Positions 57,996 to 64,000 of a stretch of 64,000 nucleotides of DNA are shown in pieces; positions within the stretch are counted from its first letter, which is position 1; the number at the start of each line of letters is the position of its first letter. The stretch comes from Panax quinquefolius (taxonomy: Eukaryota; Streptophyta; Magnoliopsida; Apiales; Araliaceae). The notes beneath the pieces are model-generated. The model did no database searches and was not told the DNA's origin. It saw only the letters and a list, made by a program, of their open reading frames with translations. A program made the position numbers and the translations under genes. The stretch lies in contig CM035152.1 of NCBI GenBank assembly GCA_020205615.1, positions 116,720,043-116,784,042 on the forward strand, given 5' to 3'.

Positions 57996-59733
57996 CTATG
58001 CAGGAAAATACAAGTCTATATACGGATCTGTATGCATGAGAACTATCAGATCTAACATAACATTCCTCTCTGAAGAAGGAGGTAACACTGCAAGCTCCTG
58101 CCAAATGGTATCTACACGAGCTAGCAGATCCGAGGCCAACTGCATGGTGGCATGATGCTCATCAATGTATGCACTTATATCGGCAAGGATGCCAGTCGTG
58201 ATGGATCTCACTGAAGTACTATTTATGACGGCCACATCCCAAGCAGATAGGGCAGCATCCCGCTCTACAATCAATGCATCTCTGGCTGATCTAGCCTCAT
58301 CCCTCTCTAATAGAGCTGCGTCTCTCCCATCAAGAGCTGTCAACATCTAGGCCCTAGCCTGATCACTCTCAAAGGTCATTAAATATAGACTCTGCTCCAA
58401 ATACTGTGCTAAATGCTGAATCATAGTAGCACTCGTAGTGGGAGAATCCATCACAAATGCTGGCAACCCAGCAGTCAAATCCCCATCCATGGGAATATCA
58501 GTCTCCTCCATAGGTTCCTCATCGTCGAAATCAATCCCCTGCACTGTGGATACTACCGCAGCCAATGTAGTTTCTGTCTCCATCCATGCAGAATACTCTA
58601 CAGAACAACCCAGATGAGTGACAGAAAACTTAGCTAACTCTCGCTGATCCCAACAGGCATACAACCTGGATCTGTCCTTTGCTGATAAGTGGTGAGAAGC
58701 GAAGCGCTGACTCGATGCCCCCTCAAAAGGATGGAAGTCTTGGAACTTGTCAAACTGACACATCACGGCCAGTGGATGGTAAGTGATCATGCCTCTCAAG
58801 CCAGCAAGAAGAAGATAATCCATGCCTGGAGCATGAGTAATGAAGTTGTAGGGTGAGCTAAGCCCTGTACATGGCAATATAGCAAAACGGATCTCCGATC
58901 CCTGCTAGGAAAGCTAACCAAGATGCAGTATCTATACACTCCACAGGCTGAAAGGAGTATGACATGGCTATATCATGAGTGAAACAATACCCATGCCATC
59001 TGAAAGTGCCAATCGATCTTAAGTGTGACATAAACCACACATACAGCATGACCGAGCTGCTTGTAAACACTCCCGTCGGATAAGTGCATCAGTATGTGGC
59101 TGACCTCATAGTCTCTGCTATGATCATCGATATAATGGTGTGACCCTCCCTGAGAGCTCTCACTGCCATAATGACTCCTATGTGCAACTCATCCATGTAC
59201 CGTGGCATGTAGACATACGACAGTACGCATAATAACAATACATCCACTCTGGCCAGATGCCAATGATCCTCCGGTGTGGTGAAATCCCCGGAATGTTGTA
59301 CATAACTATCCTCTAAGCCAAATTTATCAAATAGAAAACACTGGGATATAACGTGGCCAGATGTGAGCTCATCATGCACCACCCTACGCCTCAATCCAGT
59401 GAGGGTCATGAACTGCCTACTCATGTCTCTAATTTCCATATGCACGCAAGGTCTGTCCAGTGGCAGCATCATCAAACATGCATACTCCTCCAAACTAGGA
59501 GTCAACTCCTAGGTCCCAAATCGAAAAACCTGCCTCTCCGATACCTAGTGCTCCAGCATGCCCTCCACTAATCCTGTGGGAACCTAAAACATCAACAGGG
59601 TCATAGTATGCTGCAATAGATGATCTCTAGTCACCCTGTCTGATGGTGACATACTATCATACCACGATCGCATACCAGATGCCACCAAAAATGGTGGGGT
59701 ATGATCAATACGGCTAACTATCGAAGAAGACAT
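57996..59733 (-). pseudogene. Antisense gene 1 of element F, DUF7745-like with coiled-coil tail
   Basis: Minus-strand frame from ATG 59733 (MSSSIVSRIDHTPP) to TAG at 57996, about 578 codons. It carries RVTRDHLLQHTMTLLMF, then ELTPSLEEYACLMMLPLD, then WLAFLAGIGDPF and a Leu/Gly-rich LLLAGLRGMITYHPLAVM. An Ala/Arg/Glu coiled coil (LLERDEARSARDALIVERDA) follows. The order LTPTxEEY, WxxFL, YxPLxVxxQF and coiled coil resembles the plant family Pfam DUF7745, common in retroelement-rich DNA. Stops lie near 59586, 59550, 59514 and 58348, and there is one frame change near 58870. Three fit CAG or CTGG to CTAG/TAG. The function is unknown; it is convergent with pol. Confidence 0.55.
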
Positions 59734-60039
59734 CTGTATGGGCCGTGTCATAAGACCATCCAGGGGTCAATGCTGAATATCTCTGGACATACATACATAT
59801 GTAGAACATAATAACATGCATGATACAATAGATGGCAATATGATATAGGGAATGAAAAACTATACATACATTCCTAAGTATATCATCATCTAAATACATC
59901 TCTGTACAGCTAAAATACAGGGAAATGGTGCAAAACTGCCCTACATCTAACAAAGGCCTATCAAAAGATATAGCAAAAATGGGGCGAAGCTACCCAATAT
60001 CTAACAGAGGCCTATCAAAAGAGATAACGAGAATATGCA

Positions 60040-61994
60040 TCAGAAGAAGACAATGGTGTTAATGTCTACATCATCAATAATGTCTAGCGGATGTATCTCC
60101 TCCTGAGTCACTGGATCTCTATCCACAGGGATGTCAGGCCTATACAAGGGAGGATCTGCACCGACAAAACCATATGGGTCACCTGAGGGGCCAGCGCCAG
60201 AGCTGGAAGGATCAAAAGTATCTTCCTCTAAAGGATCTCTACCCAAATGTCGGATAAAGAAATGTGCCCGTTCCAACTACCGGGTCAAACTGTCAATTTA
60301 TGTCACATGAGTCGGATCTCTGACATAGGCTAGCCAATCCATCATCATAACGGATCCTGGAACCATATCCCCCATGAACTGAGTGGTGTGGGTCTGGGCA
60401 CCAATGGTACGAGGGAACCACCAATGCTGGAACATCTCCTGAGTGCAGGGACCCTCTGATAATGTGAAATTGTCAAACCCCAACAATGGGATATCAATGA
60501 TGGGCGACTGTGAAACAGGCCAATAACACCTGGCAAGAGGCAAGATCGGCATGCGAATCTCTCCTGTAGAGCTCCTGATAGCACGCTCTCCTAAGTAGAG
60601 CTCCCATCCTCCATCTGTGAAGAGATGAATCCTACGGGTGGAAATCACATGCTCAACACCAGTTGGGTACCTATCCTCAAATCTAATGCTCAAATGCTCC
60701 CCAAAATAGGGAACCCATGTGATAACATCCGCTGTCAACAACTCCAGCTGTAGGCGGCAATGAGTAAAACCCTCAGAAACAGGGACCTCCACAAATATGG
60801 AATGATGCCATCTTCGTCCTCATAGATAGGTGTCTAAACCTAACACACTCACAGGACACAAACATGGAAGCCTCTCATAGGCCCAAAACTGCCAACACCA
60901 AGGCAAACATCTGCTATCAGTCAACACTCTTAACCTATACATGGGAAAAGATAATAGAAATACTCACCAGCAGAAACGGGTAGAATCCTAACCAAGCCTC
61001 GGTCAAGCCCTGCGATCGCATGCGCATTCCCTTGAGGAAATACGTAAAGGTGTAGGAACCCCAATCATACTCTCCTATACGGTCCACATGTCGAGTGGCG
61101 TTGATTAAAGCGAAGGATACCGTAGAAGAGTTATTTGCTATGTAGCAGCCCCTAATGATCATCAGGAACAATCGCCGAAGAATGCAATCCCTAACTCTCA
61201 CATCATCAGGTATTGGCTCACTCAAACCATTTCACATAGATCTACGCCAAAAGGACACATCTGACGCAGCCCTACCTTGGCGCCTCCACCAGAACTCCCA
61301 ACAAGGATCTGACGGTAGTCGAGGTAATATTCGCCATACAAGGCACTTGAGCCCCTCCAAACTCCATACCTGTGATAAACCGCCAATTCATCGGCATCAT
61401 CATCACCTCACAGTCCAGCAAATAGAGTGACTGAGTCTGGTGAAACCAGCACTCAGACAATGCCTTGAGGTAACCCCAGGGACAACGACGGGGAAGAATG
61501 GAGAAGAACGTCTCGAATCCCCAGCCATGTATAATCACTCCATAGTCATCATGCAAAGCCTGATACATAGAGTGAATGCCAAACCAATTCCCTCGAGGCT
61601 GTGTAAAGCTAGGAACCTACATCAAATGCAGATAAGGATCAGAACCCTTTACTCCTCATCAATAAGAAATAAGGATGATTAAGATCTAATTTTATACCTC
61701 ATTTGCGTGCAGGTAAACTGAAGGGTGTCGACTCAAATCACCCAGAAGCTTTGGGTTCACCACTTGAATGCCTGGCAAATCCCTATGGGGAACACGTGCA
61801 GTAGGAGCAGGAACCTCAACCGGTGCATCCTCCTCCTCGTCCTCGACATCCAGCACTTCAACCTGGATATGACATATCACCGCCTCCACCAAATGACGAG
61901 GCTGTCTAACAGAACGGGGTGGAGGTACTTCAGAAGCCCTTCTCCGTACACCAGAAGTAGTCCTGCGAGAACTACTCGACTGATTCGGATCCAT
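60040..61994 (-). pseudogene. Antisense gene 2 of element F, plant-mobile-domain-like, with introns
   Basis: The proposed start is ATG 61994 (MDPNQSSSSRR). Exon 1 61994-61698 ends before GTATAA. Exon 2 starts at 61616 after GATGTAG and runs to about 61276. A third coding stretch 61225-60966 ends before GTGAGT, and the last runs from about 60810 to 60040 with two stops near 60297 and 60279. RVRDCILRRLFLMIIRGCYI, HVDRIGEYDWGSYTFTYFL and LTEAWLGFYPFLL resemble the plant mobile domain (PMD), as does GWGFETFFSILP. PMD proteins are found in retroelements and in host silencing factors such as MAIN. The acidic Pro-rich tail is unrecognised. The PMD call is moderate; the exon 2/3 junction is uncertain. 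The 300 bp between the two antisense genes shows nothing. Confidence 0.5.
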
Positions 61995-63033
61995 ATATTT
62001 GGACAACAAGTCTCCAAATCACCTCAGAAAGGGTGTGGTAATGTTTAACCTGGAGCTTTTCAAAATGCATTTTTATGACTACATGCATACATGCATTATT
62101 TTAACATACGTCTACAATAGAGTTAAGAATGCATGACTACCCAATGCCTACGTTTTAGAAAAATTTTGCCATAGTCCCCATTGTAAATAGGACTATCCAC
62201 ATGCACATAGGCATGACTAGGTGGCCATTCAGTAGCAAACCTACCCACAGTCATATACATCCTACATGCATTAATACATCACAGTAAAAAATCCGTAAGT
62301 GTAGTTTAATTACCAGGATTATTTTGCTTTTCTACCTTTACTCATTTGTCCTCAAATAGGATAAGAAATGACAGTAAAAGGCACCAATTTGACTATTTCA
62401 AGTCAAATTTTTTCATATCATTATGTTCAGCATGGTTTGATACTAACATTTACTATATTGAATATTTTTTATCAAGTCATATCAGCATGCATATTTTCTA
62501 CTATGTGTATAATGGCATTTCATGTGATAAGTCATTTTCCAACAGATAGAAACTAGAAAAGAATACATGCATACATTAACAGGACAGTGTAGAACACTTG
62601 TACGGTGGCAGAATGTGCAGAAAGTCGCCCGAACTCAGCAGATCTGAAGAAGAGCTCTCGGATTTCCTTCGTGGCGTAACTTGAAAATGACTTATAAAAG
62701 CAACCTGCAGGCTTTATATAGCCACAGTTGGCCGTAAGTCCACCTGCGGTACCCCTACGTGGGTCCCACCCCTTCGGCTCAGTCCAGTTCGAGTTGCAAA
62801 GGAGGTCTCATAAGCTAAAAAGGCCAAATCAGAAATAAAAACGCTACAAGATTGAGCAGAATAGCCTGGAATCCTGGTTTTCACGGGCCAAACTTTGGTT
62901 CCGAACATCACTGTATTCACCTGAATGCAAGGTATACTATACCAGTGACCTCAACTTTTGCAAATCATGCTAGGCAATGCCTCACAAAGGTCCGATGCCG
63001 CCAAACACAGGGTTGTAACCCTAAAAGAAGTAT
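61995..63033 (+). other. Region upstream of antisense gene 2, no gene
   Basis: It would contain the promoter of the antisense genes. No TATA box stands out with confidence. GCTTTATATAGCCACAG at about 62711 (CTGTGGCTATATAAAGC on the minus strand) is a good TATA-type sequence for minus-strand transcription, about 720 bp before the ATG at 61994. No plus-strand gene is recognised. Confidence 0.45.
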
Positions 63034-63376
63034 CCCCGGCGGGGGTCACAACGCCAAGTTTAAACATTGATAAAGTTTCCCCGACGGGGGTCACAACGCC
63101 AAGTTCAAACATTGATAAAGTATCCCTAGCGGGGGTCACAACGCAAACTTTCAATCATCCACGTATCCCCGGTAGGGGTTACAATGCGTTATTCGTCTAT
63201 GAACGAATTCCCCGGTGGGGGTTACAATGCAATTCAACCATTGATGTACGTGTCAATGAAGGTCAAGCATCCTTGACGTCATTTCAACCGATGGCTAGTA
63301 AATCCATCGAAGCATCGGAGGCCATTCGATGATCTTATCCATCAGTGCACTTATCCATAACCTTCCCCGGCGGGGG
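63034..63376 (+). repeat. 45-bp tandem repeats with CCCCGGCGGGGG core
   Basis: Core words at 63034, 63079, 63124, 63167, 63210 and 63365 are spaced 45, 45, 43, 43 and 155 bp. The first three units also share GTCACAACGCCAAGTTCAAA and CATTGATAAAGT. The core is an imperfect palindrome able to form a GC hairpin. Further phrases (AAGGTCAAGCATCCTTGAC, AACGTCAAACAGCCTTGAC, AAGGTCAGGCAGCCTTGAC) repeat at 63260, 63415 and 63476. Confidence 0.85.
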
Positions 63377-63886
63377 TAACAACGCAATGAAATTATTGAT
63401 ACACACGTCAATGAACGTCAAACAGCCTTGACAATTTGCCCAACAGGAATCTCTCCGATGATACACACATCAGCGAAGGTCAGGCAGCCTTGACAATACA
63501 TACTATTGGCAGTAACTCTGACAGGATCGTGGTATATGTTATACACATCCTCAAACAGACAAAGCTTTATCCCCACAGATCTCTTGCACATGAGAGGCAC
63601 ATCTTTGGAGTAGAGTCTGTATCAAGGATCCAGGACCTTGGTGATAACCCCAATGTGAACATCCTTAAAAATTTGGATCGTATGTCCAAGATATCACTGA
63701 TTGTTATCCTCGACAGGATTAACAGGGAAACGACAATCATTCCATCATGTTGGAAAACAATCTAACAACCCACATGCATCATGCAATTGCATCATGTTGC
63801 TACACATGTCATCATATTTATCATGTTGTATTTCAAGTGTCTAGGATTCTTTATCCTATCCATGCCTTGCATTGTATGAATATGAT

Positions 63887-63899
63887 AAAGAGAGGCATT
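63887..63899 (+). promoter_or_regulatory. Element F polypurine tract
   Basis: AAAGAGAGGCATT precedes the LTR start, as AAAGAGGGGAATC does at 14375 in the sister element. The flanking TGATAAAGAG is shared. Confidence 0.7.
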
Positions 63900-64000
63900 T
63901 GTAGACACTCAAGATTTTTTGTACACCTGTTACTGACATTGTAGGAGGGCAGATTCGTCTTTCAGAGATAACCTTGGGAGACAGCTCACATCCATTCCGG
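63900..64000 (+). repeat. Element F 3' LTR, first 101 bp
   Basis: TGTAGACACTCAAGATTTTT and the following GAGATAACC, GGCTCACATTCATTCCGG-like text match 37641-37740. The rest lies beyond the window. Confidence 0.9.

Larger units (their letters stand above)
37641..64000 (+). mobile_element. Element F: giant Tat/Ogre-like Ty3/Gypsy retrotransposon, continuing past the window
   Basis: 5' LTR 37641-40072, PBS 40075-40092, gag, protease, RT, two RNase H domains, integrase, a long 3' region with two antisense genes, polypurine tract and 3' LTR start at 63900. The first 100 bases of the 3' LTR match the 5' LTR start. With an LTR near 2.4 kb the whole would span about 28.7 kb, of which 8.76 kb is the nested element D, so about 20 kb of its own sequence. 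The second, plant-type RNase H and the TGGAGACTCTGCTGGGGA PBS mark the Tat lineage. All genes are broken. Confidence 0.88.

Noticed and set aside
63034..63376. Possible CRISPR array from regular 45-bp repeats
   Set aside because: Units vary throughout with no constant repeat/unique spacer pattern, and the context is a plant retrotransposon.

Overview
The window reads as repeat-rich intergenic DNA from a large, TE-dense plant nuclear genome, most likely a eudicot. It holds Ty3/Gypsy elements of the Tekay/Del, Athila and Tat/Ogre types, CACTA transposons, Stowaway-like MITEs and intron-bearing fragments of plant housekeeping genes. I find no complete host gene, no rRNA or tRNA gene and no CRISPR array. 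The species cannot be named from sequence alone.

Layout. 1-5349 (+): the 3' part of a decayed Tekay/Del-like element with a 2068-bp 3' LTR, inserted into the extra ORF of an Athila-like element. 5350-12867 (-): that Athila element, with gag, protease, RT-RNase H, integrase, a sense-strand extra ORF and a primer-binding site (PBS), all broken. 12868-16732 (+): the 3' end and 3' LTR of a Tat/Ogre-like element. 16733-17300: unassigned, with GC-rich motifs. 17300-about 23850 (+): a Tekay/Del-like PPT-LTR-PBS arrangement around a very long (5256-bp) LTR. 23850-30209: the 3' part of an outer CACTA element. Inside it, at 24123-29707, lies a complete non-autonomous CACTA element with a 3-bp AAC target duplication. 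The inner element carries exons of an ING protein, the coatomer gamma subunit and THO complex subunit 2, plus one unrecognised exon pair, all on the plus strand. 30210-33687: AT-rich DNA with duplications and a MITE remnant. 33688-36853 (-): a 3166-bp solo LTR with GACAC duplications. 37641 to beyond 64000 (+): a giant Tat/Ogre-like element with 5' LTR, tRNA-Arg-type PBS, gag, protease with a G-patch, RT, two RNase H domains, integrase, two antisense genes, tandem repeats and the first 101 bases of its 3' LTR. Its RT is split at 44878-53633 by a Tekay/Del-like element with CTGAC duplications.

How it fits together. The retroelements form nested layers whose insertion order can be read from interrupted domains and target duplications. 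Many premature stops look like C-to-T changes at CG or CHG sites, as expected for methylated, silenced repeats. The most notable objects are the gene-capturing CACTA element and the pair of antisense genes in the Tat/Ogre-like element.
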